A stretch of 64,000 nucleotides of DNA from Sphingomonas sp. Root710. Lineage in GTDB: Bacteria > Pseudomonadota > Alphaproteobacteria > Sphingomonadales > Sphingomonadaceae. Shown piece after piece: positions 34,346 to 43,421 of the stretch. The DNA lies in NCBI RefSeq assembly GCF_001429065.1, contig NZ_LMIB01000001.1, forward strand, positions 753,933-817,932. The letters are read 5' to 3'. A program made the translations under genes and the position numbers. Each line of letters begins with the position of its first letter. Position 1 is the first letter of the stretch. The notes beneath the pieces were generated by a model. The model was not told the DNA's origin, ran no database searches, and saw only the letters and a program-made list of their open reading frames with translations.

Positions 34346-35050
34346 ATGAAGACGATTTTCTGGTTTCTGGTGATAGTGGGCGCAGCCTTCGCGGCGATCC
34401 CCTTCATGCCGCTGTCGACCGCGATCGACCTGCTCCAGCTCCGCAAGGTGGGACTGGAAGCTTCGCAGATCGAGGGCAATCTCTGGGAGGGCCAGCTGTA
34501 CGACGCCCGGCTCGGCAAGATCGAGTTGGGCGACGTTCACAGCAAGCTGTCGCTCGAGGATATCACCAGCGGACGGATCAAGCTCAACATCAAAGGCAGC
34601 GATGAAGTGTCGCGCCTCGCGGGCGTGTTCAGCTATGGCCTGGGTGGCGCGGGCATCGACAATTTCACCGTCGGCATGCCGGCGATGGCGGGTCCGCCGC
34701 CGATCGGCGAGGTCACGCTGATCCTCGACAATCTTAAGGCGCGCTTCCCCGGCGGCGAATGCACCGATGGCAGCGGCGAAGTCCGCGCCTATCTTTCGGG
34801 CGCGCTGCCTGCGGTCGGCCTCCCCGGCGAGATGAGCGGGCCGGCGCTGTGCCGCGACGGCAAACTGGCCTTCGATCTCGCCAGCCTGAGCGGGCGCGAA
34901 CAGCAGCAGATCACCGTGCTGTCGATGACCAAGTTCCGCGTCCGCGCCTTCGTGCGGCCCACCATGCCCCGCGTCGGCGACTTCCTGCTGTCGAAGGGCT
35001 TCACTCGCGACGGCGACGGCTATGCCTATGAGGAAGAACGCAGCCTTTGA
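34346..35050 (+). CDS. gspN: GspN, type II secretion accessory protein
   Basis: A 234-residue protein with one N-terminal membrane anchor (IFWFLVIVGAAFAAIP) and a beta-rich periplasmic domain; it fits GspN, present in some T2SS and of unclear role. GAGGGGAGGGG before ATG 34346 is a strong ribosome-binding site. A longer in-frame start at 34283 is not supported. Last gsp gene in the window; the prepilin peptidase gspO is not here. Confidence 0.82.
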   Translation: MKTIFWFLVIVGAAFAAIPFMPLSTAIDLLQLRKVGLEASQIEGNLWEGQLYDARLGKIELGDVHSKLSLEDITSGRIKLNIKGSDEVSRLAGVFSYGLGGAGIDNFTVGMPAMAGPPPIGEVTLILDNLKARFPGGECTDGSGEVRAYLSGALPAVGLPGEMSGPALCRDGKLAFDLASLSGREQQQITVLSMTKFRVRAFVRPTMPRVGDFLLSKGFTRDGDGYAYEEERSL

Positions 35051-35094
35051 TCGAACGGCTTCCCAGCCGTCGCCGACAGGGCCATAAGCCGCTC

Positions 35095-37314
35095 ATGCGA
35101 TATCTGAGCTTCCTCGTCCGCCTGTGGATCGCAATGCTGCTGATGGGCGGGATCGCGGCCCAGGCCGCGCATATCCGCGCGAAGCTGGAGGCGGAAACGG
35201 TGCGCCCCGCACCGGGTAGCCGGGTCACTCTGGCGCTGACGATGGCGCCGGAGCGCGACTGGCACGGCTATTGGATCAATCCGGGAGACGCGGGCGCCCC
35301 CGCCGATATCGCCTGGACACTTCCCGCCGGCGTGAGCGTCGGCGCGATGCGCTATCCGGTGCCGCAACGGCTGATCGTCCAGGGGCTGATGAACTATGTC
35401 TATGAGCGGCCCTATGCGCTGCTGATGACATTGACCGTGCCCAAAGGGCTGAAGCCCGGCACGCCGCTCAGGATCGGCGGCAAGGCGCGCTGGCTCGCCT
35501 GTTCGCCGACGGTCTGCGTACCTGAGCAGGGGCCGGTGGCTATCGACCTGATGGTCGGTGACGGCGCTGTGCCTGCCGGCGTGCGCGCGCGTTTCGATGG
35601 CTGGCGCGCCAAGCTGCCGATGCCGCTGGGGCAGCCCGCCAGTTTCGAGACCAGGGCGGGCAAGGTCCGCATCGCGATCCCCTTCCCGGCGAGCCGGGCG
35701 GTGACCGACCCCTATTTCTATCCCACGACCGATGGGGTGATCAATTATGCCGCGCCGCAGGTCATCAGCCGGCACGGCGACAGGCTGATCGTCGAAGCGA
35801 AGGCGGCGGCGCAGGCCCAGCCCGCCGGAACTATCGAGGGCGTCATCGCCATCGGTCCCGATCGCGGCCTCTCGATCGCCGCGCGGCCCGGCAAGGTTCC
35901 CACCGCAGGCGTTCCGATCGCATCGAGCGAAGACCACGTGCCTGAGGGCGGATGGCGGATATTTTTGCTGGCGCTGGGCGGGGCGGTGCTCGGCGGGCTG
36001 CTGCTCAACGCGATGCCCTGCGTCTTCCCGATTCTCAGCCTCAAGGCATTGAGCCTCGCGCGCAGCGGCGAGACCGATGGCAAGGCGCGGGTCGAGGCGC
36101 TGGCCTATAGCGGCGGGGTCATCCTCAGTTGCGTCCTGCTGGCGCTCGTTCTGCTGTCGCTACGGGCGGGCGGGCTGGCGGCCGGATGGGGCTTCCAGCT
36201 TCAGGACCCGCGCATGGTGCTGTTCCTGCTGTTGCTGGTGACGGCGATCAGCCTCAATCTGGCTGGTCTGTTCGAGCTGGGTGCGATCGGCCTGGGTGAG
36301 GCGATGACGCGCGGGCAGGGAGCGGTGCCCGCTTTCTGGACAGGGGTGCTCGCGGCGCTGATCGCGACACCCTGCAGCGGGCCGTTCATGGCGGGCGCGG
36401 TCGGCGCGGCGCTGCTGCTGCCGCCGGGCGCGGCGGTCGCGGTGTTCGCGGGCCTCGGCCTTGGTCTCGCCTTGCCTTTCCTGCTGATGGGCTTCGTGCC
36501 CGCGCTGCGCCGCCGCCTGCCCAAGCCGGGCGCGTGGATGGACCGGCTCCGGCGGATATTGTCTGTGCCGATGTTCGCGACCGCGCTGGGCCTCGCCTGG
36601 ATATTGGGGCGGCAGGCGGGCGTCGACCGGATGGTGCTGGGCCTCGGCGCGGCGTTGCTCCTCGGTCTTGCCCTGTGGTGGGTCGGCACCCGGCAGGCGC
36701 ACGGACGCCGGTTCAGCTGGGCCCCGGTCGTGCCGGTCATGGCCGTGGCGGCGGCGATCCTCATCATTCCCTCGGGCACTGCGGCAGCCCCCGCCGCAGA
36801 AGCGGTCAAGGGCGATGCCGAGCCTTTCAGCGAAGCCCGGCTTGCCGCATTGCAGGCCGAGAAGAAGCCGGTCTTCCTCTATTTCACCGCGGACTGGTGC
36901 CTGACCTGCAAGGTGAACGAAAAAGCCGCGATCGAGCGCCAGGCGGTACGCGATCATTTCGCTCGGTCCGGCGTGACGGTGATGGTCGGCGACTGGACCA
37001 ACGGCGATCCGGCGATCGGCCGTTTCCTGGAGGCCCAGGGCCGCTCGGGCGTGCCGCTCTATCTCTTCTACCATCGCGACGGGCGGGTCGAGACCCTACC
37101 CCAGTTGCTGGCCCCCGACACCCTGACCGCGCTGACCGGCGGTTCAGGCCGCGAGGGCAATCCGGTTGCGGCCGCCATCCTTGGCGGCATAGAGGGCGCG
37201 ATCGGCCTCGGCGAGAAGCCGCGCGACATTCTGCCCGGGATGCGCAGGGGTTATGCCCATGCTCACGGTTGCCTCGACGGAGATGTCGTTGGCGCTGCCG
37301 GTCAGTTCGCCTGA
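35095..37314 (+). CDS. dsbD: DsbD-like thiol:disulfide transporter with an overprinted C-terminal tail
   Basis: A 739-residue membrane protein of the DsbD family. Predicted signal peptide residues 1-23, then a periplasmic DsbC-binding-like domain, and eight or so membrane helices containing the two Pro-Cys-x-x-Pro sites (MPCVFP, TPCSGP). A thioredoxin domain with WCLTC closes it; together they carry reducing power to the periplasm. The start is ATG 35095; TTG 35047 overlapping gspN would lack a clean signal peptide. The conserved domain ends near LPQLLAPDTLTAL, and about 57 further residues are read antisense to the end of the convergent GGDEF gene. It probably belongs to the gsp transcript and may help fold secreted proteins; that is inference. 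Confidence 0.9.
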   Translation: MRYLSFLVRLWIAMLLMGGIAAQAAHIRAKLEAETVRPAPGSRVTLALTMAPERDWHGYWINPGDAGAPADIAWTLPAGVSVGAMRYPVPQRLIVQGLMNYVYERPYALLMTLTVPKGLKPGTPLRIGGKARWLACSPTVCVPEQGPVAIDLMVGDGAVPAGVRARFDGWRAKLPMPLGQPASFETRAGKVRIAIPFPASRAVTDPYFYPTTDGVINYAAPQVISRHGDRLIVEAKAAAQAQPAGTIEGVIAIGPDRGLSIAARPGKVPTAGVPIASSEDHVPEGGWRIFLLALGGAVLGGLLLNAMPCVFPILSLKALSLARSGETDGKARVEALAYSGGVILSCVLLALVLLSLRAGGLAAGWGFQLQDPRMVLFLLLLVTAISLNLAGLFELGAIGLGEAMTRGQGAVPAFWTGVLAALIATPCSGPFMAGAVGAALLLPPGAAVAVFAGLGLGLALPFLLMGFVPALRRRLPKPGAWMDRLRRILSVPMFATALGLAWILGRQAGVDRMVLGLGAALLLGLALWWVGTRQAHGRRFSWAPVVPVMAVAAAILIIPSGTAAAPAAEAVKGDAEPFSEARLAALQAEKKPVFLYFTADWCLTCKVNEKAAIERQAVRDHFARSGVTVMVGDWTNGDPAIGRFLEAQGRSGVPLYLFYHRDGRVETLPQLLAPDTLTALTGGSGREGNPVAAAILGGIEGAIGLGEKPRDILPGMRRGYAHAHGCLDGDVVGAAGQFA

Positions 37315-38979
37315 CAAAGCCGTGGGTGTCGCCGAAACCGCGCGGATGATGCGCTGGGCGGTCGCCATGGCGTCCGAAAAAGCGTGGTGGCCGAGCAGGA
37401 TCGCGAACTCCTCGCCCCCGATCCGTGCGATCAGATCGCGTTCGCCGAGCTGCGTCCGGGCGATGGCGGCGATGTTCTGCAGCACGGCGTCGCCCGCCAG
37501 ATGGCCGTGGGTGTCGTTGATCCGCTTGAAATGGTCGATGTCGAGCAAGGCGAGCGTGACCGGCTCATTGCGCTGCAGACGGTGTTCGATCTGCTCGAAG
37601 AAAGCCCGGCGATTGGGCAGGCCGGTCAGTTCGTCGGTGCGCGCGGCCATTTCGCTGCGTTCGGCGGCCAGCAGGGCGCTGTGGGCGCGATCACGCAGCT
37701 GGGCGTCGAGCAGCTTGCGCGCGGTGACGTCGCGAATGATGCCGCCGACCGCTACCCGCTGGCCCATGTCGATCAATGCGTGGAACATCGCGATCTCGAC
37801 GTGGCGCACAACGCCGCAATGGTCGATAATCGTTGTCGAGAAGTTGAGATCGGCGACGTCACCGTCGCGCAGCATCCGGACCAGGCGTAGCACCCGCCGA
37901 TGATCCGCCCGGGGCAGTTCGGCAAAGACGCTGCGGCCGATCGATTTCGCGACCGTCCGGCCGGTGATCGTCTCATAGGAGGGGCTGAGATAGGCCCAGC
38001 GGCCCTTCTCGTCGACGCGGAAGAGCACCTCGCCGATCCGCTCGGCAACGTTGCGCAAATTGGTCAGATGCTGCGTGGCGTCGAGGGCGAGCCGGTCGCG
38101 CTGGTCGAGCACCGCGGCAAGCGGCAGGGCGCACATAAACATCGTGACGATGAAGAGTTCCATCACATAGGTGCGTTCCGCGTTGGAGACTTTCATCAGC
38201 ACGAAAGGCCCGTCGCCGAGCACCATGAACGAGGAACTGATCAGCGCGATGATCATGACCGAACCCGCGGCGCCCGGCGCCCGAAGGTGGAAGGTCGCGA
38301 TCAGAAGCGCGGGCAGGATCAGGAAGGTCAGCGCATAGGCCGACTGGCTGAACACCAGCACTGTCACCGCGGCGACCAGGCCGAACATCATCGCGCCGCG
38401 GCCGCACTGCCGAATACTCAAGGGATTGGTGCGCAGCATTGCCAGGCTGCGGCGCATGATCAGGATCATCGGCAGTATGATCAGGAAGCCGCAGCCATGG
38501 GCGGGCAGCCAGTTCATCGCGATCTGCCACCAATAGGGGCCGCCGTCCGCCATCAGCAGCAATCCGGAGATCAGCGACGAAGGCAGGCAGGCGAGCACCG
38601 CTGCGATTGCAAAGCGGAAAATGTTGCCTGGTGTCTCGAAGAGGCGCTCGGTCAGGCTGGCCCGGCCGATCAGCCAGGCGGCAAGCGCCGCTTCGCCGAC
38701 GCCGTTGGCGGCGAGCGCGGCCGCAATCGACGGCGGACGTCCGACGACGAGGTTGAACAGGCAGGCAGCGGCGAACACCGCCGAGAGATAGGGCGCATGG
38801 CGGCGGCGCGGCTCGATCAGCAGGGCGGCGGTGAGAATCGCATTGGCGGGCCAGATCATCGCCAAGCCGGCGGTGTGTTGGGTCAACATCGCGGCCAGCA
38901 AGGCACAGCCTGTCCAGGTGCCGGCTATCAACAGCGCCTTGGCGTGGAGATGTACCCTTGGACGCTGCAATCTGGTCAT
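37144..38979 (-). CDS. MASE1-PAS-GGDEF diguanylate cyclase
   Basis: A 611-residue membrane sensor enzyme making c-di-GMP. The N-terminal half (residues 12 to about 290) is a MASE1-type integral-membrane sensor with about eight helices. A PAS domain (GEVLFRVDEKGRWAYLSPSY) links to the GGDEF domain: DELTGLPNRRAFFEQIE, LLDIDHFKRINDTHG and catalytic RIGGEEFAILL. The residues before it read GERD, not the R-x-x-D inhibitory I-site, so product inhibition may be weak. It shares 171 bases of antisense overlap with the dsbD-like gene. There are no EAL or HD-GYP domains, so it is likely a pure synthase. Confidence 0.93.
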   Translation of the reverse strand: MTRLQRPRVHLHAKALLIAGTWTGCALLAAMLTQHTAGLAMIWPANAILTAALLIEPRRRHAPYLSAVFAAACLFNLVVGRPPSIAAALAANGVGEAALAAWLIGRASLTERLFETPGNIFRFAIAAVLACLPSSLISGLLLMADGGPYWWQIAMNWLPAHGCGFLIILPMILIMRRSLAMLRTNPLSIRQCGRGAMMFGLVAAVTVLVFSQSAYALTFLILPALLIATFHLRAPGAAGSVMIIALISSSFMVLGDGPFVLMKVSNAERTYVMELFIVTMFMCALPLAAVLDQRDRLALDATQHLTNLRNVAERIGEVLFRVDEKGRWAYLSPSYETITGRTVAKSIGRSVFAELPRADHRRVLRLVRMLRDGDVADLNFSTTIIDHCGVVRHVEIAMFHALIDMGQRVAVGGIIRDVTARKLLDAQLRDRAHSALLAAERSEMAARTDELTGLPNRRAFFEQIEHRLQRNEPVTLALLDIDHFKRINDTHGHLAGDAVLQNIAAIARTQLGERDLIARIGGEEFAILLGHHAFSDAMATAQRIIRAVSATPTALSGELTGSANDISVEATVSMGITPAHPGQNVARLLAEADRALYAAKDGGRNRIALAA

Positions 38980-39132
38980 TGTGCAATCCTTTGCGTAACC
39001 ACATGGATTGCTGGGCCAAAGTCGTAAAGAAGTCCTTAACGCTGCTCCCGGCGGGATCGTGAAATATGCACGGATGCGCGGTTTATGCCGTCATGGCTTG
39101 CCAGCGGCCGAGGCTTGGGGAATGGCGGCGGC

Positions 39133-39303
39133 ATGACGGTGCCATCGCCTTGCAATCAGGTCTGCGTGATCGATCCTGAAAGCGGCTATTGCCGGGGCTG
39201 CCGCCGGACGATCGACGAGATCGCGGCCTGGGCGGCGGCGGATGATCGCTGGAAGCAGTCGGTACTGGACATGCTGAAGCAGCGGACCGTCACGACATCC
39301 TGA
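39133..39303 (+). CDS. DUF1289 small cysteine-rich protein
   Basis: A 56-residue protein MTVPSPCNQVCVIDPESGYC with the CxGC(R) pair that defines DUF1289. Six cysteines suggest zinc or Fe-S binding, but function is unknown. ATG 39133 fits family length; an upstream ATG at 39085 adds 16 poorly conserved residues. Its last 14 bases overlap the convergent phoD gene. Confidence 0.78.
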   Translation: MTVPSPCNQVCVIDPESGYCRGCRRTIDEIAAWAAADDRWKQSVLDMLKQRTVTTS

Positions 39304-40843
39304 CGGCGGGCCGGCCATGCTCGATCGTCGCGGTGGCGAGGGTGGAGATCGCGGCGCCGGGCGTCGTGACGTGATCTACGCCCCGGAAGCTCGCCTGCCA
39401 GCGCGCTTTCGACAGGTCGCAGACAACATAGCCGCGCCGGTCGCTGCTATGTTTCAGGAAAGGGTTGTTGGTTCCGATATATTGCGCCGCCTCGGGCTTG
39501 ATCCAGCGGTCGCCCCCCGAACTGATCGAGGTCGTGACCAGTTCTATGGCTACCGCCTCGCCGCGTCCTGCGTTGCGGCGCAGTTCGCCGGCGAAATTCT
39601 GATGCTCGTCGCCGGTCATGACCACGACATTGCCGAGCCCTTGGAACCCTTCGAGCAGCCGTTCGCGCGCGGCGTCATAGCCGGCCCAGCTGTCCATATT
39701 GCGGATTTCCACCGGCCCTGGCTCGGTCCGCCGGTCGAGCGGCATCATCATCACCTGCTGCGCGATCAGGTTCCAGCGGCTGTCCCGTGCGCTGAGCCCC
39801 TCTCGCAGCCAGGATTCCTGCGCGTCGCCGATAACCGTGCGGCCCGGGGCGGCAACATCGCCGCAGACCGGCTCGAATGATCCCGTGCAGGGCAGGGAGC
39901 TGCGATATTGGCGGGTGTCGAGGAAATGGGCGGTGAGGAGATCGCCGATGCGTGCGCGACGATAGAGCTGCATCGCGCCGCTATTGGGCATCGAACTGCG
40001 GCGCAGCGGCATATGTTCGTAATAGGCCTGCATCGCGGCGGCGCGGCGGATCGCGAACAGCGCCGGGTCCTTCTGATAGGGGCTGGTCGCGGCGGTCCAG
40101 TTGTCGACGACCTCATGATCGTCAAAGGTGGTGAACCAGGGTGCGGCGAGATGGGCGCGCTGCAGGTCCGGGTCCATCTTATATTGTGCATAGCGCCGGC
40201 GATAATCGCCGATCGTATAGCAATCGCTGCCGGCATGATCGCGGACGTGGACCTTGGGCGAACCGTCGCGCTCATAGTTCACCTGCCGCGCGCGATCCTC
40301 ATAGATATAGTCGCCATAATGCCAGACGAAGGCGACATCCTCCCGCGAGAGATGGTCGAAGGCGGTGTAATAGCCGTCCTCGAAATGCTGGCAGCCCGCC
40401 ACGCCGAAGCGGATATGGTCGAGCGGAGCACCGGGCGGCGGCAGGGTGCGGGTCCGCCCCAGCACGGTCTTCTCGCGGCCGACGGTGAAGCGGTACCAAT
40501 AGGGCCGGTCGGGCCGAAGGCCGCTCAGTTCGACATGGATGGAATGGCCGAGTTCCGGCCAGGCGCGTTCGACGCCCTTCTGCGCAACGCGGCGCATGCC
40601 CTCATCCTCATAAACAACCCAGTCGACGTCGACCGGGCCGGTCGGCATCCCGCCATGCTCGTCGAACGGATCGGGGCATAGCCGCGTCCAGATGACGAAG
40701 CCGTCATGGCTGGGATTACCGGAGGCGATGCCGAGCCGGAAGGGGAAGGCGGTGAAGAGCTGTTGGGCGCGCAGGATTGCGGGCGCGCCGATCAGGCCTG
40801 CGCCTGCGCCGATGAGAAGATCGCGGCGGGATATCATCGTCAT
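39290..40843 (-). CDS. phoD: PhoD-type alkaline phosphatase / phosphodiesterase
   Basis: A 517-residue enzyme that frees phosphate from organic phosphoesters and phosphodiesters in the periplasm or outside. A Tat signal (SRRDLLIGAGAGLIGAPAIL) opens it. The PhoD N-domain is followed by the metal-site blocks VAGCQHFEDGYYTAFDHLS, FVWHYGDYIYEDR, FTTFDDHEVVDNWT and TGDEHQNF. It starts 40 bases after a TonB receptor on the same strand, so they form an operon. No PhoB box could be confidently identified upstream. Confidence 0.93.
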   Translation of the reverse strand: MTMISRRDLLIGAGAGLIGAPAILRAQQLFTAFPFRLGIASGNPSHDGFVIWTRLCPDPFDEHGGMPTGPVDVDWVVYEDEGMRRVAQKGVERAWPELGHSIHVELSGLRPDRPYWYRFTVGREKTVLGRTRTLPPPGAPLDHIRFGVAGCQHFEDGYYTAFDHLSREDVAFVWHYGDYIYEDRARQVNYERDGSPKVHVRDHAGSDCYTIGDYRRRYAQYKMDPDLQRAHLAAPWFTTFDDHEVVDNWTAATSPYQKDPALFAIRRAAAMQAYYEHMPLRRSSMPNSGAMQLYRRARIGDLLTAHFLDTRQYRSSLPCTGSFEPVCGDVAAPGRTVIGDAQESWLREGLSARDSRWNLIAQQVMMMPLDRRTEPGPVEIRNMDSWAGYDAARERLLEGFQGLGNVVVMTGDEHQNFAGELRRNAGRGEAVAIELVTTSISSGGDRWIKPEAAQYIGTNNPFLKHSSDRRGYVVCDLSKARWQASFRGVDHVTTPGAAISTLATATIEHGRPAVRMS

Positions 40844-40883
40844 CGACTGCGCCTCCAGCGTTGCAGCCTTATGACGCGGAAAG

Positions 40884-43196
40884 CTAAAGCGTCCAGCCTG
40901 CCTCGATCAGGAAGGTGCGTTGCGAGACCGGGTTGAAGACCCAGGATTTGTCATTGGTCAGGTTGTTCACTCCCGCCGAGATGTGCAACTGTGCGTTGAT
41001 CCGGTGGCTGAGCTTCGCGTCGACCTGCAGCAGTTCGGACGTATAGCCATAGGAATCGCCGCGCAGCAGCCCATCGATGTCGCTATTGGGGCGCGACGCG
41101 TATCGCGCGCCCAGCGCGAACAGGGTGCCGTCATCGATATGGTAGCGCAGATTGGCGTTGAGCCGCCATTTGGGGATGCGCGCAAATTGCACGCCTTCCG
41201 ATGCTGGATCCGCGCGATTGCGCACCGTGATCGCGTCGATCCGCGCCGCATTGGCGTCGAGGTCCACGCCCTCGAACGGCCAGTTCCGGGCTTCGGCGAT
41301 CAGCTCGGCGCCATATTGGCGGGTGACGTCGATATTGCGGAAGGTGAGGCTCGCGACATTATTCGCGTTGAAGCCAAGATAATTGAAGATCGTGTTCCGC
41401 ACCCGTTGATAGAACAGGCTCCCGGTCAGAGTGACGCGGCCGAGGTCGCGGCGGAGCAGCAGGTTGGCGTCGCGGCTATGCTCGGGTTTCAGCGTGGGAT
41501 CGAAGCTGGTGACACTGAAGCTCCCATCGGCGTTGAGCGAACCCTGGAACAGTTCGCCGACCGTGGGGAAGCGCGTCGCGGTGGCGAGGCTCAGTTCGGT
41601 GGCCCAGCCCGGCGCGAACACCCAGCGCGCGGAGAGCTTCGGATCGACGCGATGGTCGCGGCGCGGCGCATAGCGCGTCACGGCGGGGCCGAGGATGCGG
41701 CGTCCATCATAGGATCGCCAGAATTCGGCACGGACCCCTGGGGTGACAGTCAGGCCGTCGGCGAGGCTGATCTCATCCTCGGCGAAGACCCCGAACAAGC
41801 GGGTCTTGCCGCCGGTCAGGCTGATGAAGCTCGGCGTCGCGGCGTCGCGCCAGCGCAGCGTGCTGTAGCCGAGCTGGCTGGTGCGGTAGCGGTTGGCATT
41901 GAGCCCGAGCGCGATCGCATGCGCGCCGATCGTCCGCGCGGCGGTGACATCGAGCGTGTACCAATCGGTCGGGCCCTGAGCGATCAGGATGCCGGGGCCG
42001 TTGCTCAGCCCGGCCAGATAGCCGTTGGACCGCCGGGTCCTCAGGCGGTCATATTGTAACGTCGACAGGGTGGCGGTGATATCGAAGCCCAGCACGGGCG
42101 CGGCGACCTTCAGCCCCGCCAGCCATTCGTCCTTGTCGGCGATGCCCTGATTGAAGCTGAGGAAGGGGTTGAGTGTATAAGCCGCGCCATTGAGCAGCAC
42201 CCGTCCGCCATTTGCCTGCGATCCGTAGAAGGGCAGCCCGTTCGGACCGCGCAGATAGGTCTTCGGATCGAGTTGCCGGTCGCTGTTCCACCAATAGGTG
42301 AACAGCGCCTCGACATGAACGTCGCCGCTGTCGAAGCGGAGCTGCGCACGGGCTTGATCCTGCTTGGTATGCGCGGTCGCATAGTCACCCGCGATCGGCG
42401 CCTTGATCAGCGATCCGCGATCGGTGATGCCGCCGCTGATCGGTGTCGCTGGCGCGCCGGGCGCCGCGGGAACGAGCTGATAGAAAAACAGGGGCTGGGT
42501 ATTGTTGCGAAGCCGGCGGCCGGAGACGCGCAGCGAGAAGGGACCATCCTTCTGCTTGAAGCCGAAACCCGCTTCGACCGATCCGCCCCACAGGCTCTCC
42601 TGCGTGCCATAATGGCGGTAAGGCTGGATGAAACCCTGAACATTGCCAAAGGCTTCGGTCCGCTCGGGCGCGCGCGTGGTGACGTTGACGATCCCGCCCA
42701 TCGAATTGCCCGGATAGCGGGCCGAGTAAGGGCCATAGACGACATCGAACTGGCCGATCTCGCCGGGGCTCACGATGCCCCAGGCGGGCGGGAAGCCGAA
42801 GCTGTTGCCGAGAAAGTTCGAGATCACGAAGCCATCGACCATCACCAGCGCGCGGGCGCTCTGGGTGGTATGGGTGCCACGGAAACCGACCACCGCGGCA
42901 TTGTCGCCGATGAAGCGGCTGCGGACGAAGAAGTCGGGGGCATATTTGATCAGGTCTTCCGCATTCGCGGCGTTGACGCCGGCGAACTGCCGGTCTCCCA
43001 GGCTGACCGAGAGGCCACGTGGTTCGATGCTGATCGGGCGGTCGCGTTGGCCGACGACCAGGATAGCGATGTCTTCTTTTTCCTCCGCACGCGCGGCGGT
43101 GCCGGAAACCGCAATAATTGACAAAGTTGTCAGCAGATGAAGCCAACTAATTCTGCGGGATATTCCGTAACGGAAGAAGATGCGATGACCTATCAT
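40884..43196 (-). CDS. TonB-dependent outer-membrane receptor upstream of phoD
   Basis: A 770-residue outer-membrane receptor that takes up a substrate using TonB energy. The signal peptide runs to about residue 37 (AARA/EE). A possible TonB box EDIAILVVGQ leads into the plug (DLIKYAPDFFVRS, MVDGFVISNFLG, GNSMGGIVNVTTRAP). The barrel ends in an aromatic-rich strand (FLIEAGWTL). No N-terminal signalling extension is present, so it is not a FecA-type regulator. The pairing with PhoD suggests an organophosphate or phospholipid-derived ligand, an inference. The 225 bases between it and the glycogen operon show no further gene. Confidence 0.91.
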   Translation of the reverse strand: MIGHRIFFRYGISRRISWLHLLTTLSIIAVSGTAARAEEKEDIAILVVGQRDRPISIEPRGLSVSLGDRQFAGVNAANAEDLIKYAPDFFVRSRFIGDNAAVVGFRGTHTTQSARALVMVDGFVISNFLGNSFGFPPAWGIVSPGEIGQFDVVYGPYSARYPGNSMGGIVNVTTRAPERTEAFGNVQGFIQPYRHYGTQESLWGGSVEAGFGFKQKDGPFSLRVSGRRLRNNTQPLFFYQLVPAAPGAPATPISGGITDRGSLIKAPIAGDYATAHTKQDQARAQLRFDSGDVHVEALFTYWWNSDRQLDPKTYLRGPNGLPFYGSQANGGRVLLNGAAYTLNPFLSFNQGIADKDEWLAGLKVAAPVLGFDITATLSTLQYDRLRTRRSNGYLAGLSNGPGILIAQGPTDWYTLDVTAARTIGAHAIALGLNANRYRTSQLGYSTLRWRDAATPSFISLTGGKTRLFGVFAEDEISLADGLTVTPGVRAEFWRSYDGRRILGPAVTRYAPRRDHRVDPKLSARWVFAPGWATELSLATATRFPTVGELFQGSLNADGSFSVTSFDPTLKPEHSRDANLLLRRDLGRVTLTGSLFYQRVRNTIFNYLGFNANNVASLTFRNIDVTRQYGAELIAEARNWPFEGVDLDANAARIDAITVRNRADPASEGVQFARIPKWRLNANLRYHIDDGTLFALGARYASRPNSDIDGLLRGDSYGYTSELLQVDAKLSHRINAQLHISAGVNNLTNDKSWVFNPVSQRTFLIEAGWTL

Positions 43197-43421
43197 GGGT
43201 GATGGCTGTTAGACGACATCCATCGGCTGTTCCAGCGAAAGCCATGGCGTTGGAAGTTGATGTCCAGCGATCGCCGTAGATTGTCCGGCGATGTGGGGAT
43301 TCTGCCACGCGCTTGAGAGCAGACGCGCGCCCTGACCCGGATGTCGCGGCCTGCAAGTGGATCGAAATTCTGCGGGTAGCCTGCATGGCGTTGGGCCTCC
43401 TGCCGCAACCCGGAGCTGCGT

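Noticed and set aside
43197-43421. Pho box or a small gene upstream of the phoD-linked receptor
   Set aside because: No pair of CTGTCAT-like direct repeats with correct spacing was found; open frames here have no ribosome site or motif.
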